Source: Arthrobacter sp. H35-D1 (lineage in GTDB: Bacteria > Actinomycetota > Actinomycetes > Actinomycetales > Micrococcaceae). From it: a DNA stretch of 64,000 bases. The notes under the pieces were generated by a model. The model was not told where the DNA came from. It did no database searches and saw only the letters and a list, made by a program, of their open reading frames with translations. Of the stretch, positions 18,878 to 28,221 are shown piece by piece (position 1 is the stretch's first letter; every line of letters begins with the position of its first letter). The stretch spans positions 42,852 through 106,851 of the forward strand of contig NZ_JASISP010000004.1 of assembly GCF_030063185.1 (NCBI RefSeq), written 5' to 3'. The position numbers and the translations under genes were made by a program.

Positions 18878-20275
18878 TCAGCACTCCACGACGTTGACGG
18901 CGAGCCCGCCCATGGCTGTTTCCTTGTACTTGGAACTCATGTCGCGTCCGGTTTCGCGCATCGTGACGATGACTTGATCGAGGGAGACCCTGTGCTGCCC
19001 GTCGCCCCACAACGCCATTTTTGCGGCGTTGATGGCCTTGGCCGCGGCAATGGCGTTGCGTTCGATGCACGGAATCTGCACGAGTCCGCCGATGGGATCG
19101 CACGTCAGGCCCAGATTGTGCTCCATGGCAATCTCCGCCGCATTTTCCACCTGTTCCGGAGTGCCTCCCATAACCTCCGCAAGTCCGGCAGCCGCCATCG
19201 ACGACGCCGAACCCACCTCGCCCTGGCACCCCACTTCCGCGCCGGAAATGGAGGCTTGCTCCTTGTACAGCACGCCCACGGCGCCGGCAGCGAGCAGGAA
19301 CTTGACCACGACGTCGTCCTTTTCCTGCTGCGATGCCGTCGCCATGCCGTCGGTGTAGTGGGTGGCGTAAAACATGACCGCCGGGATGATGCCTGCCGCC
19401 CCGTTGGTGGGGGCGGTGACCACCCTGCCGCCGGAGGCATTTTCCTCATTCACGGCCAGGGCCACCAGATTGACCCATTCCTGCCAGAACCGGGGATCCC
19501 TGTCGGGGTCCTCTTGCTGCAGGCGTGCATGCCAGCCCGGGGCTCTGCGCCGAACCAACAAGCCCCCGGGCAGCAATCCCGAGCGCTGCAGGCTGGAGTT
19601 TTTGCACTCTGCCATGACGTCGCGCAGGTGCAGCAGTCCGCTGCGGATCTCCGCGCTGTTGCGCTGAAGCAGTTCATTGGACAGCATGACCCCGCTGAAA
19701 TTCTGGCCCGTCGCAGCGCAGTGGGCGAGCAATTCGGCGGACGTGGTGAAGGGGTGGGGAAGGGTGGTCTTGGACGTTTCCAGTTCGGCAACAGCGCTTT
19801 CCTCCTCGCCCTCGCGCACAATGAAGCCGCCACCCACGGAAAAGTAGGTGTCCGCGTGGACCGGATTGCCGGCGTCGTCGAGAGCCGTGAACTTCATGCC
19901 GTTGCTGTGGCGGGGCAGAATGGTCAGGGGGTGCAGGACGATGTCGTCGACGCCGTAGTCCAGCGCCATGACGCCGCCGAGCAGCAACGGTGAGCCAGCG
20001 GAAAAAGCGGCCAGCCTCGATTCCACGTCGACCGGGAGAACTGCCTCGGGTTCCCTGCCTTCCAGCCCCAGCAGGACAGCTGTCATGGTGCCGTGGCCGC
20101 GCCCCGTGGCCGCGAGCGAGCCGTAGAGGTCCACCTGTAGCGTTGCCACGCGATCCAACGCTCCGACATCGCCAAGCGCGCGCACGAACGCGGCCGCCGC
20201 GCGCATGGGCCCCACTGTGTGCGAACTGGATGGGCCGATCCCCACGGTGAACAGATCAAATACGCCGACACTCAT
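18878..20275 (-). CDS. sdaA: L-serine ammonia-lyase (single-chain, iron-sulfur)
   Basis: Deaminates L-serine to pyruvate and ammonia using a [4Fe-4S] cluster. 465 residues with the beta domain first ([20 protein letters not shown]) and the catalytic alpha domain after. Cluster cysteines are visible in EVGCQGEVG and [13 protein letters not shown]. Start at 20275, where GGAAGGG lies 7 nt upstream; the frame runs further but without an SD. Monocistronic, convergent with ssrA. Confidence 0.95.
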   Translation of the reverse strand: MSVGVFDLFTVGIGPSSSHTVGPMRAAAAFVRALGDVGALDRVATLQVDLYGSLAATGRGHGTMTAVLLGLEGREPEAVLPVDVESRLAAFSAGSPLLLGGVMALDYGVDDIVLHPLTILPRHSNGMKFTALDDAGNPVHADTYFSVGGGFIVREGEEESAVAELETSKTTLPHPFTTSAELLAHCAATGQNFSGVMLSNELLQRNSAEIRSGLLHLRDVMAECKNSSLQRSGLLPGGLLVRRRAPGWHARLQQEDPDRDPRFWQEWVNLVALAVNEENASGGRVVTAPTNGAAGIIPAVMFYATHYTDGMATASQQEKDDVVVKFLLAAGAVGVLYKEQASISGAEVGCQGEVGSASSMAAAGLAEVMGGTPEQVENAAEIAMEHNLGLTCDPIGGLVQIPCIERNAIAAAKAINAAKMALWGDGQHRVSLDQVIVTMRETGRDMSSKYKETAMGGLAVNVVEC

Positions 20276-20386
20276 GGCAGGGCCCTTCCAGACAATTACG
20301 GTGCAGGATTCTTCGGCGCTTGCCTGCTTCCCCATGTTACCGCGCCACCCGTGGCATCAAGATGCCGAAAGGAGGGTTAAACACTT

Positions 20387-20423
20387 GAGTGGTGGGTCGG
20401 TCACCAGGACCGAACCACCACTC
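20387..20423. repeat. Inverted repeat between the membrane-protein gene and sdaA
   Basis: 15-bp arms with one mismatch (20387-20401 with 20409-20423) around a 7-nt loop. No T-run on either strand. It lies downstream of the leftward membrane-protein gene and about 110 bp upstream of sdaA, so it could end the former or act in the sdaA leader. Confidence 0.7.
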
Positions 20424-20534
20424 ACCCCCAAAGCTCGTGCAAAAACACGTAACAAACTTTGTTCACACAATCATTAGTATGTCAGAAGCTAATGGAATTG
20501 TGTACAGATATCGATGCTGGTGCCCGATTGTGAC

Positions 20535-21245
20535 CTACGGGGGCCGGATTGCGTCGGGGATCGGCCTGCGGAAAAAGGACACCCAGACGATGGCAAAGCC
20601 TGCAGCGATGAACAAGATCGACCCGAACGAGGCTAGCTTCAGTACGAAGCCATCCGGGGCGGAAAGCAACCTCAGGGGCACGGTGCTGACGACCAGACAG
20701 AAACCAACGCAAAGGCTGGCTGCTGCTGCCCGGTCGATGGCCGGTCTGGTGGACAGGGCCGCCGCGGCTGTTGGCAGCACGAGACAAGCAGAGGCATATG
20801 CCGGGTAAACACTACCAAACCACATGAAAGCAGCTACCGAGGCCTGCCCACCGAATCCGCTCAATCCTGTACTTGAACCGTTCACATCCGAGAGGAAATA
20901 AGTGATTAAAATGCCCAACGAACAAGCCGTGAGGACGCTCAGTCCAATGGGGCCCCGGATGAGCTTGATGGGCAGAGGGGAGCTGTAGGCTGCTGCCACC
21001 TTGACAGACACAAGGTAGAACACCGCAAACAGACTCAAACGCAGGACGACGTTGGCAAGGTTCGCCCCGCCCAGGAGAGCGTCAATGGGCAGGTACAGCG
21101 CGGGGATGCTCAGCGCAACGCTGATTGAGGTCATTGCGAAAGCCCAAAACAAGCCCCGGTTGCGTCCCTTGAGCAACGAGGGAAAGCGCCAGGCCGTGCA
21201 GGCGATGCACGCAGCGAGCGCTATCCACTGCAAATCTGTGATCAT
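20535..21245 (-). CDS. Multi-pass membrane protein of unknown function, coupled to an HTH protein
   Basis: 236 residues with about seven hydrophobic helices, starting ITDLQWIALAACIACTAW and including GANLANVVLRLSLFAVFYLV. The layout recalls the N-terminal half of the MAB_1171c-type membrane proteins found beside HTH regulators in actinobacteria, but I cannot confirm homology. Start at 21245 overlaps the upstream stop by four bases (ATGA), with GGGAG 8 nt before. It is therefore translated together with the HTH protein. No catalytic motif seen. Confidence 0.7.
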   Translation of the reverse strand: MITDLQWIALAACIACTAWRFPSLLKGRNRGLFWAFAMTSISVALSIPALYLPIDALLGGANLANVVLRLSLFAVFYLVSVKVAAAYSSPLPIKLIRGPIGLSVLTACSLGILITYFLSDVNGSSTGLSGFGGQASVAAFMWFGSVYPAYASACLVLPTAAAALSTRPAIDRAAAASLCVGFCLVVSTVPLRLLSAPDGFVLKLASFGSILFIAAGFAIVWVSFFRRPIPDAIRPP

Positions 21246-21976
21246 CCCAGGTTCTCCCATACGCTTCGCACCGCTGCGGTGTCATCTTCAGAGCGTCGCA
21301 AAATTCGACCCAAGGTTTCCAAGCGCTGGGCCGCAAGCGAGACCAGCACACTGTTGGCTGTGTTCGCCAGGGCGTCTTCCCTGGCGCCCGGCGCCCATCC
21401 GGCCTCTGCGGGGGAGAGGAAACCTGTGGAGACAAGACCGTTTGTCAGACCAACACCGGCGATCCGGGCGCTCTCGACGGCAAGTTCAGCGGTGAGACGG
21501 TTGGCGCTGATTTGCGCCGACAGGTTCTGCGGCGCGATCGCGGCCTGCCTCGAAACCTTTTGCCGCAGGTCCGCGGAGTCCACGGCATCCAGCCACGCGC
21601 GGACGGAAGCCCTGTGGGGCACTGGCGACAGGTGCACGCGAATCGGCTCCGCGAGGTTGTCCGCTGCGGCACTTCGGTTCAGGATTTCTTGGAGGAGATC
21701 AACGTCTGAAATCTGGCTGAGCAGTTCGGCGGGGCTTGGCGGCTTTATTCCCGCGGCCAAATCGGTGAACTTGGGGAAAACTGTCAGGGAAGTGACCACG
21801 GGAAGATCAAGGGAGCGGCTGACAGCAGCCACTGTGGCCACTGAAACCCGCCCGCGCACCAGCTGCTGGGCCAGGGTCGAGCGCTTGATGCCCGCGGCGC
21901 GGCACACCGCTGCGTGGCTGGTGGTGCCGGCCACGCTGGAAAGCCACTGCTGGAAGAGCTTTGCCGGGACAGTCAC
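21242..21976 (-). CDS. HTH (XRE-like) DNA-binding protein, function unknown
   Basis: 244 residues from the GTG at 21976, which has AAGGAGG 9 nt upstream. Residues about 5-50 (WLSSVAGTTSHAAVCRAAGI, then KRSTLAQQLVRGRVSVATVAA) read as a helix-turn-helix of the lambda-repressor class. The rest is helical and Ala/Ser-rich, without a recognisable sensor or IrrE-type peptidase domain. Overlap with the membrane-protein gene suggests a regulator paired with a membrane partner. A longer start at 22048 exists but lacks an SD. Confidence 0.7.
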   Translation of the reverse strand: MTVPAKLFQQWLSSVAGTTSHAAVCRAAGIKRSTLAQQLVRGRVSVATVAAVSRSLDLPVVTSLTVFPKFTDLAAGIKPPSPAELLSQISDVDLLQEILNRSAAADNLAEPIRVHLSPVPHRASVRAWLDAVDSADLRQKVSRQAAIAPQNLSAQISANRLTAELAVESARIAGVGLTNGLVSTGFLSPAEAGWAPGAREDALANTANSVLVSLAAQRLETLGRILRRSEDDTAAVRSVWENLG

Positions 21977-22081
21977 CGCGTGTTTCCTCCTTGCTGCCGG
22001 CCGGAGCAACTGTGCCCTTGCCCGCCGGTCCGAATTTCGCCACGCCAACGCGGCTTCGTTGCATACATGCTCGTTGCCTGC

Positions 22082-22474
22082 CTAAGGATCCTGGGTGTCA
22101 ACGATACCGCGGAACCGGCTCCCGACGCCGTCGTACTCGCTGCGACGCCAGCCGTCGGGAGGAGCAGGCAGCTCATCGTTCTCGTGGAAGTCGCAAATCA
22201 CAAAAGTGAATTCCGGCCACCACTTCTTCGGACGGGCAACTTCGAGGAAATCGCAAAGGTAACAGCGCAAGTCAACCCATACAGGGCGCTTGCCGGTGAA
22301 GTTTGCCCGGGACTGTGCCAGCCACGCCGGCGGATTGGCGTCGATGGCGGCCACTTCAGCGGCACTCATGCGCGAAGGAATGCCGTTCCGAGCCGCCATT
22401 TCGGCCGGAATGTTCAAGGCTTGGGCCACCTGGCGGCGGTTGAGCGAAGAGTGTGGGGAATTGTTGTTTGCCAT
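22082..22474 (-). CDS. Hypothetical protein, 130 residues
   Basis: I do not recognise it. The N-terminus SLNRRQVAQALNIPAEMAAR looks like a small helical, DNA-binding-like segment. The middle has RCYLCDFLEVARPKKWWPEF, with a Cys-x2-Cys pair and aromatic residues. The C-terminus is polar. Start chosen at 22474 with AGGA close upstream. It lies 105 bp before the HTH gene in the same direction and is divergent from the DUF4193 gene. Confidence 0.6.
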   Translation of the reverse strand: MANNNSPHSSLNRRQVAQALNIPAEMAARNGIPSRMSAAEVAAIDANPPAWLAQSRANFTGKRPVWVDLRCYLCDFLEVARPKKWWPEFTFVICDFHENDELPAPPDGWRRSEYDGVGSRFRGIVDTQDP

Positions 22475-22764
22475 GTTCCTACAAGGATAGGGTGCCCGGT
22501 GGTTCGTGGCGATCCGCAGCACCGGGCCTGGGCTCACAGACCGCCGTGAAGCCACATTCGACAGCGTGAGAATCGCCACATGGGCGGTTGTTTTAGCGTG
22601 ATGTTTGTAGAATTTTCGCCAGAATACACCAAAGTTGCGACGCGTATCCTATGCTGTGGGAAAACAACACGGAGTTAACAGCGCAATCCCAGCTTTCAGG
22701 GGCTATGATGAGGCGCTGAAACACCCAGCCGATACCACGAGCACCTCAGGAGTTTGAAAACCGC

Positions 22765-23064
22765 ATGGCTACGGATTACGACGCACCCCGCAACAAAGAC
22801 GAAGACCACGAGACAGAGTCGCTTCAGGCGCTGCAGGTCCAGCGTGGCGGTGCCCAGACGGCGCATATTGACGTCGAAGACTCGGACACGGCCGAAGGCA
22901 CGGACCTCCCCGGCGCAGACCTCTCCAACGAGGAACTCATCATCCAGGTCATTCCGGCCCAGGACGACGAATTCACCTGTGCTTCCTGCTTTCTGGTCCG
23001 CCACCGCAGCCAAGTGGCTCGCGAGAAGAACGGACTGTCCTATTGCAAGGACTGCGAAGGCTAA
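22765..23064 (+). CDS. DUF4193 family zinc-ribbon protein
   Basis: 99 residues, very acidic N-terminus (MATDYDAPRNKDED) and a C-terminal four-cysteine ribbon: CASC near 72-75 and CKDC near 95-98. This pattern is the actinobacterial DUF4193 family, often well conserved and highly expressed, function unknown. Divergent from the hypothetical gene; AGGAG lies about 11 nt before the ATG. Confidence 0.9.
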   Translation: MATDYDAPRNKDEDHETESLQALQVQRGGAQTAHIDVEDSDTAEGTDLPGADLSNEELIIQVIPAQDDEFTCASCFLVRHRSQVAREKNGLSYCKDCEG

Positions 23065-23125
23065 ACTGCGCTTAACACGGCAGCACCGTTAAACGGTGCG
23101 GCGAAACAATGCGGAGGACTGGGAC

Positions 23126-24802
23126 ATGACGGTGGATGTGCGAGAGCTCTTGGACACTTTCGCGGCGCCCGGGGCCAATGCCGCGCAGCTTTTGTGCGAC
23201 CGGCACCCAGCCGGCGACACGGCCTTCACCGTCATCGCCGCCGATCTGGGCTTCGAAGACATCAGCTACGGCGAATTGCGGGAGAAGTCCATGCAGTTCG
23301 CCGCGGCCTTGACCTCGTTGGGAATCCGGCGTGGCGACCACGTTGCAACACTCATGGCCAAGTCGGCAGAGCTTGTCATCGCGCTGCTGGGCATCTGGCG
23401 TGTTGGCGCCGTCAATGTGCCGCTGTTCACCGCCTTCGCCCACGACGCCATCGATTTCAGGCTTCACGCCAGCGGTGCGCGTCTTGTCATCGCCGACGCC
23501 GACCAGCGCGGGAAGCTGCTCCCTCCCGGCGAAGTTCCCACCGATGCCTCCAGGCCGGTTGTGGTGGCCCGAGGCGAGGCCTTTGGCTACGATCTCTCGC
23601 TGGCCGAGATGGTGGCCGGCACCGGTTCCTTCGCCGGCCTTGAGCGTTTCGCAGCCGGGCAGGACGGTGCCGCCGGGCACGACGGCGGATCAGTCGCCGT
23701 GGGTGGTGCGGGCCCAATTGTGCAGCTCTTCACCTCCGGAACCACGGGCACTCCCAAGGGTGTCCCGATTCCGTTGCGTGCGGTGGCGTCCTTTGTTGGC
23801 TACCACCGCTTTGGCCTGGACGTCCGCGACGACGACGTTTTTTGGAACGTGGCAGATCCGGGGTGGGCCTACGGCCTGTACTTTGCGCTGCTGGCACCCA
23901 TGGCCGCAGGCAACCGGTCGCTGCTTCTCTCGGCCGGATTCACGCCGGAACTGACATGGGCTGTCATGGAAAAATTTGGCGTGACCAACTTTGCCGCAGC
24001 ACCCACCGTTTATCGGGCCCTGCGCGCTGGATCGGCTGCCGGAGAAGGGCATCTGCTCCGCCGCGCATCCAGTGCCGGTGAACCGCTGACCCCGGATGTC
24101 ATCTCTTGGGGCCGCGAGGCCTTGGGGCTGGAAGTCCGGGACCACTACGGCCAAACGGAATTGGGCATGGTCGCCGGCAATGCTTGGTATGAGGGTTTCC
24201 AAGAGCCCATCCGGTCCGGTTCGATGGGGCGGCCGCTGCCCGGCTGGAACGTTGACGTGCTGGCCGTTGACAGTGACGAGCCCGCCGCGGAAGGCGAACC
24301 CGGGCGTGTTGCCGTGAACGTGCCGAAGAGCCCCTTCATGTGGTTTGAGGCCTACACCGACGCCCCTGAAAAAACCGCCGAACGCTACAGCGCCGACGGC
24401 AGTTGGTACATCACAGGCGATGCAGGGCGGCGGGATGCCGAGGGCTACATCTACTTCTCCTCGCGTGATGACGACGTCATCATCATGGCTGGTTACCGGA
24501 TCGGCCCCTTCGACGTCGAATCCGTCCTTGTCACCCATGCGGCCATTGCCGAAGCCGCCGTCATCGGAACACCGGATGAAATCCGCGGCGAAGTCCTTGA
24601 AGCCTTTGTGGTGTTGCGCGATCCCGATGCTGCTTCGGCGGCCTTGGTGACGGAGTTGCAGCAATTGGTCAAGACTGGTTTCGCAGCGCACGCTTATCCG
24701 CGCCGGATCCACTTTGTTGCTGAGCTGCCCAAGACACCGAGCGGAAAAGTCCAGCGTTTTGTGCTGCGCAAGGACCGTGCGGCCATGAAAGACCTTGACT
24801 AG
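23126..24802 (+). CDS. AMP-forming acyl-CoA ligase (acetyl/medium-chain type)
   Basis: 558 residues of the ANL superfamily. Adenylation motif FTSGTTGTPKGVP, YGQTELG, hinge and C-domain GDAGRRDAEGYIYFSSRDDD, and the catalytic Lys in PKTPSGKVQRF. It activates a carboxylate with ATP and joins it to CoA. The overall pattern is closest to acetyl-CoA synthetase-like and medium-chain (ACSM) ligases; substrate is not readable. ATG at 23126 has GGAGG 8 nt upstream. The next gene starts within or just after its end. Confidence 0.9.
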   Translation: MTVDVRELLDTFAAPGANAAQLLCDRHPAGDTAFTVIAADLGFEDISYGELREKSMQFAAALTSLGIRRGDHVATLMAKSAELVIALLGIWRVGAVNVPLFTAFAHDAIDFRLHASGARLVIADADQRGKLLPPGEVPTDASRPVVVARGEAFGYDLSLAEMVAGTGSFAGLERFAAGQDGAAGHDGGSVAVGGAGPIVQLFTSGTTGTPKGVPIPLRAVASFVGYHRFGLDVRDDDVFWNVADPGWAYGLYFALLAPMAAGNRSLLLSAGFTPELTWAVMEKFGVTNFAAAPTVYRALRAGSAAGEGHLLRRASSAGEPLTPDVISWGREALGLEVRDHYGQTELGMVAGNAWYEGFQEPIRSGSMGRPLPGWNVDVLAVDSDEPAAEGEPGRVAVNVPKSPFMWFEAYTDAPEKTAERYSADGSWYITGDAGRRDAEGYIYFSSRDDDVIIMAGYRIGPFDVESVLVTHAAIAEAAVIGTPDEIRGEVLEAFVVLRDPDAASAALVTELQQLVKTGFAAHAYPRRIHFVAELPKTPSGKVQRFVLRKDRAAMKDLD

Positions 24803-24818
24803 GAGTATTGGGAAAATA

Positions 24819-25220
24819 GTGGGACGTCGCAATGTTGCCGGGGCGAAGGCTGCCCGCATTGATCGTGAAACCATCACACCCGTGGTGGACATCGCCACCA
24901 TGGTTTTGGGTTTTGTGCTCGAAGTTGCCATGCTGGCGGCGTTCCTTTATTGGGGCTTCCAGCAGGCAGCGCCCTGGGACATGGTCCTGGGATTGGGGAT
25001 TCCCGTGGCAGTGGTGGTGCTGTGGGGTGCGTTTCTGGCCCCGCGCAGCGCACGCCGGCTTCCCGACGCCACCGTGGGTGGGGTCTCGCTGGCACTCTTT
25101 CTGGCCGCAGCGGCAGCGCTGGCAGGCGCGGAACTAGCAGGTTTGGCCATTGCTATGGCGCTGCTTTCCCTTGCCCACCTTGCTGCAACACGCTGGGTCC
25201 GGGGCTCCAGCCAAAACTGA
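24819..25220 (+). CDS. YrdB/DUF2568-type small membrane protein
   Basis: 133 residues with four hydrophobic helices and LGLGIPVAVVVLWGAFLAPR, the hallmark of the YrdB (DUF2568) family. Function unknown. The start is uncertain: a TTG at 24795 overlaps the ligase stop, while the GTG at 24819 is preceded by GGGA. Probably co-transcribed with the ligase. Confidence 0.8.
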   Translation: MGRRNVAGAKAARIDRETITPVVDIATMVLGFVLEVAMLAAFLYWGFQQAAPWDMVLGLGIPVAVVVLWGAFLAPRSARRLPDATVGGVSLALFLAAAAALAGAELAGLAIAMALLSLAHLAATRWVRGSSQN

Positions 25221-25241
25221 ACCGTGCAGTGTTGAGACCGG

Positions 25242-26024
25242 CTAGTGCGCGGTGTGCGGACTCATCAGGGAGCCGCCGGTCAGCTCCTGAACCGTGCAGC
25301 CCTCATGGTTTCCCGCCGATGCCAGCCACAGCGATGCCGCAACTTCCTCACTCAAAGTCAAGGGGCCGACGTCGTGCGTTGAATCAAGCTGCGTGGAATC
25401 AAGCCGTGGTGAATCGAGCAGGGTGATTTCCAGACCGCCGCCAAAAGGCAGTCTGCTGCCGACGCGCAGCTGCGTGTCAACGCCGATGCCAAGTTTTTCA
25501 AGGTGGCGGAGCAATTCGGGGTCGTGGTCGCTGATGCGGCTGATACGGCCCGTATGACCGGGGTCGAGCTCGTCGAGTCGGTGAGAGGGGGCCATGTCGA
25601 TCCGGCCCTGGGCGTCGGGGATCGGGTCGCCGTGGGGGTCCCGCCGGGGATGGCCCAATTTTGCGCTCATGCGTTCGATGAAGTGCTCGGAGACGGCATG
25701 CTCAAGTTGTTCGGCCTCGTCGTGGACCTCGTCCCAGGTGTAGCCAAGCTCGTGCACCAGATAGGTTTCCAGCAGCCGGTGCCGACGCACCATGGACAGA
25801 GCCAGCGTCAGGCCCTGCTGCGTGAGCCGGATGGGGCTGTAGGGCTGGTGGTCAACCAGGCCCTGGTCCTTGAGCTTGCGCACCATCTCGGAGACGGAGG
25901 AATTCGCCACGCCCAGTCGGGTGGCCAGGGCAGTGGACGTGATGGGCTTGTCCTGCCACTCCGTGTAGGCGTAGATGACCTTGACGTAGTCTTCGATGCT
26001 GGAAGAGGTGGCTGAGTGTTTCAC
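25242..26024 (-). CDS. mntR: DtxR-family metal-dependent regulator (MntR-like)
   Basis: 260 residues. Winged helix (SIEDYVKVIYAYTEWQDKPI, then STALATRLGVANSSVSEMVR), dimerisation/metal domain (VRRHRLLETYLVHELGYTWDEVHDEAEQLEHAVSE with the expected His/Glu ligands), and a C-terminal SH3-like domain. The GTG at 26024 gives the family N-terminus VKHSATSSSIEDY and leaves an 18-bp gap after mntH; a GTG at 26069 would overlap mntH. The C-domain contains a five-residue repeat L-D-S-P/T-x, encoded by three 15-bp units at 25381-25425. Cotranscription with mntH points to manganese sensing. Confidence 0.88.
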   Translation of the reverse strand: MKHSATSSSIEDYVKVIYAYTEWQDKPITSTALATRLGVANSSVSEMVRKLKDQGLVDHQPYSPIRLTQQGLTLALSMVRRHRLLETYLVHELGYTWDEVHDEAEQLEHAVSEHFIERMSAKLGHPRRDPHGDPIPDAQGRIDMAPSHRLDELDPGHTGRISRISDHDPELLRHLEKLGIGVDTQLRVGSRLPFGGGLEITLLDSPRLDSTQLDSTHDVGPLTLSEEVAASLWLASAGNHEGCTVQELTGGSLMSPHTAH

Positions 26025-26041
26025 GCCTCCAAGCCTACCGG

Positions 26042-27295
26042 TTAGGCCTGCCCCGTGAAGGTCAGCCACAGCAGTAGTGCATTCAAGGCGACGATGAGCA
26101 CCACGCTGACGAGGGCAGCCATGCGCAGCGGCAGGCCGTCGCGGTGTTCGCCCATCAGTTTTTTGCTGGCCGTTAGGCGCAGGAGTGGGATCAGGGCGAA
26201 GGGAATGCCGAAACTCAGCACAATCTGGCTAACGATCAAGGCCCACGTCGGGTCAATCCCCGCCGAGAGCAGGATGATGGCGGGAATGAGGCTGACAAGG
26301 CGCCGGAGCTGCAGCGGGATGCGCACCTTTATCAGGCCGTTCATGATGGTGGCCCCGGCATAGGCGCCCACGGAGGTGGAGGCCAGGCCCGAGGCGAGCA
26401 GGCCGACGGCGAAGATGACGCCGATCACCGGACCCAAGCTGTTCACGATGGCCGCGTGGGCGCCTTCAATGGAGTCGGTTCCTGCGACCCCGCTCAGCGT
26501 CGAGGCGGCCAGCAGGAGCATACCGATGTTGACTACGCCTGCCAAGATGAGCGCCACCACTACGTCAACGCGGGTGGCCTTGATGATCTGCCGGAGCTTC
26601 GCAGGGGTGCTGCGGGCGTCGGGGTGGCGGTCCTTTGACAGTTGCGAATGCAGGTAGATGGCGTGCGGCATGACAGTTGCGCCCAACATTCCGGCGGCCA
26701 GCATCACGCTTTCGGCCCCCTCGAAGCGGGGGATGAGTCCGCCTGCCACAGCCGCTGGATCAGGCGGACTCAATACCAGCCCGGCCAGGAAACCGACGGT
26801 GATGATCACCAGCAAGAAGATGATGGCGGTCTCGAATGTGCGCTGACCGTGGCGGTTTTGCACTGTCAGCAATGCCATCGAGGCCACACCCACAATCAGA
26901 CCCCCCACCGGGAGCGGCAGGTGGAACAACAAGTTCAGGGCGATGGCCCCGCCCACCACTTCCGCCAGATCCGTGGCCATCGCCACCAGCTCGGCCTGCG
27001 CCCAGTAGAGCCGGCGCGTCTTGGTCTTGTAGCGTTCGCCCAAATGTTGCGGTAGCGACTTGCCCGTCACCACCCCAAGTTTGGCCGATTGGTACTGCAC
27101 CAGCATGGCCATGACATTCGCGGCCACCAAAACCCATACCAGAAGGTAGCCGTATTTCGCCCCGGAAGTGAGGTTGGCGGCAACATTCCCGGGGTCGACG
27201 TAGGCGATGGCCGCCACGAAGGCAGGACCCAGCAGAAGGAACAACCGTCCGCGTGACTTGCGTCCGGGCTTTGTTGTGGCGATGTCCAGCACCAT
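26042..27295 (-). CDS. mntH: NRAMP-family Mn2+/Fe2+ transporter MntH
   Basis: 417 residues, about 11 helices. Helix 1 has the metal-binding DPGN (AYVDPGNVAANLTSG) and helix 6 the MPHAIYLHS motif. It imports manganese with protons. ATG at 27295 has AAGG 6 nt upstream. It leads the mntH-mntR operon, and the candidate operator lies about 30 bp upstream. Confidence 0.95.
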   Translation of the reverse strand: MVLDIATTKPGRKSRGRLFLLLGPAFVAAIAYVDPGNVAANLTSGAKYGYLLVWVLVAANVMAMLVQYQSAKLGVVTGKSLPQHLGERYKTKTRRLYWAQAELVAMATDLAEVVGGAIALNLLFHLPLPVGGLIVGVASMALLTVQNRHGQRTFETAIIFLLVIITVGFLAGLVLSPPDPAAVAGGLIPRFEGAESVMLAAGMLGATVMPHAIYLHSQLSKDRHPDARSTPAKLRQIIKATRVDVVVALILAGVVNIGMLLLAASTLSGVAGTDSIEGAHAAIVNSLGPVIGVIFAVGLLASGLASTSVGAYAGATIMNGLIKVRIPLQLRRLVSLIPAIILLSAGIDPTWALIVSQIVLSFGIPFALIPLLRLTASKKLMGEHRDGLPLRMAALVSVVLIVALNALLLWLTFTGQA

Positions 27296-27323
27296 GAAAC
27301 CTTTCGCCTAGCCTGTGCCTTAA

Positions 27324-27341
27324 ATTTAGGGTTACCGAAAT
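27324..27341. promoter_or_regulatory. Candidate MntR operator upstream of mntH
   Basis: ATTTAGGGTTACCGAAAT is an 18-bp imperfect palindrome (ATTTxGG...CCxAAAT), close to the DtxR/MntR-type TTTAGG-N4-CCTAAA pattern. It lies 29-46 bp upstream of the mntH ATG, a place where binding would block transcription. Confidence 0.65.
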
Positions 27342-27383
27342 CATAGGCACTTTGGGGTGCTGTTGTCGAGCCGGGAAGACCAT

Positions 27384-28154
27384 TTACAACTTGTGCGTGC
27401 GCCACGTTTGACTCATGTACGGCAGTTCCATTTCGGTACCGGGACCATGGCCCAAATGCTCGAACAAGTACCACTGCAAATTGCCCATGACCTTGGTACG
27501 GATATGCTCGCCAGCCTTGAGATAGTAGCTGCGCGACTTCGCCAGCTCCATGATGTCCGCCGGTGTCATGATCTGTACCCACCGGGTGGTGTGGGCCTGC
27601 GCCGAGGCAAATTCCGGGCCGATCTCCGGGTGGAAGTTGGGCTTGAGCACGTCCCCGGCATGCATGATGCGCGCCAGCCGGTGAACCCAGGGCACGGCGA
27701 CGTCGAGCTGGTTCCAGACAAGCCCCAGGGTTCCGCCGGTGCGCAGTACGCGCGCAAGTTCGGTACTTGCCGCCAGGGGGTCGCACCAGTGCCAGGCCTG
27801 GGCTGCCACCACCAAGTCCATGGACGACGACGGCAAGCCACAGTGCTCGGCCGTGCCCACCAGGGTGGTGGCCTGTGGCATGTCCCTGACCAGTTCGGCC
27901 AGCATGTCCGCCGAAGGGTCCACGGCCGTCATGCTCCAGCCGCGTCCTGCCAGCAACTGCGTGTACTTCCCAGTCCCGGCGCCTACATCCAGCACGTCGT
28001 GGATGGGGCCCGTGGCGGCTTCGGCCAACCAATCCAGGGACTCTGCCGGGTATCCGGGGCGGATGCTGTGATACTGCCCGCCGCCTTCCATAAAGGCCGT
28101 GGCCAGGTGCTTGCGCCGCGCAGCGTCGAAGACCGGTCCGCCGATGCCTGCCAT
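27384..28154 (-). CDS. SAM-dependent class I methyltransferase
   Basis: 256 residues. Motif I VLDVGAGTGKYTQLLAGRG, then AVDPSADML and the motif around AQAWHWCDP. The AQAWHW segment is common to a group of small-molecule methyltransferases (Methyltransf_11 type). Substrate unknown. Start at the ATG 28154 with GGGAG 6 nt upstream, not the TTG at 28172. Confidence 0.85.
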   Translation of the reverse strand: MAGIGGPVFDAARRKHLATAFMEGGGQYHSIRPGYPAESLDWLAEAATGPIHDVLDVGAGTGKYTQLLAGRGWSMTAVDPSADMLAELVRDMPQATTLVGTAEHCGLPSSSMDLVVAAQAWHWCDPLAASTELARVLRTGGTLGLVWNQLDVAVPWVHRLARIMHAGDVLKPNFHPEIGPEFASAQAHTTRWVQIMTPADIMELAKSRSYYLKAGEHIRTKVMGNLQWYLFEHLGHGPGTEMELPYMSQTWRTHKL

Positions 28155-28221
28155 GCTGCTCCCTGAAGTCAAGCCAAAAAGTTGTGCTGATGGTGCCGTA
28201 CAACTTTACCCCGCCCCCTCC

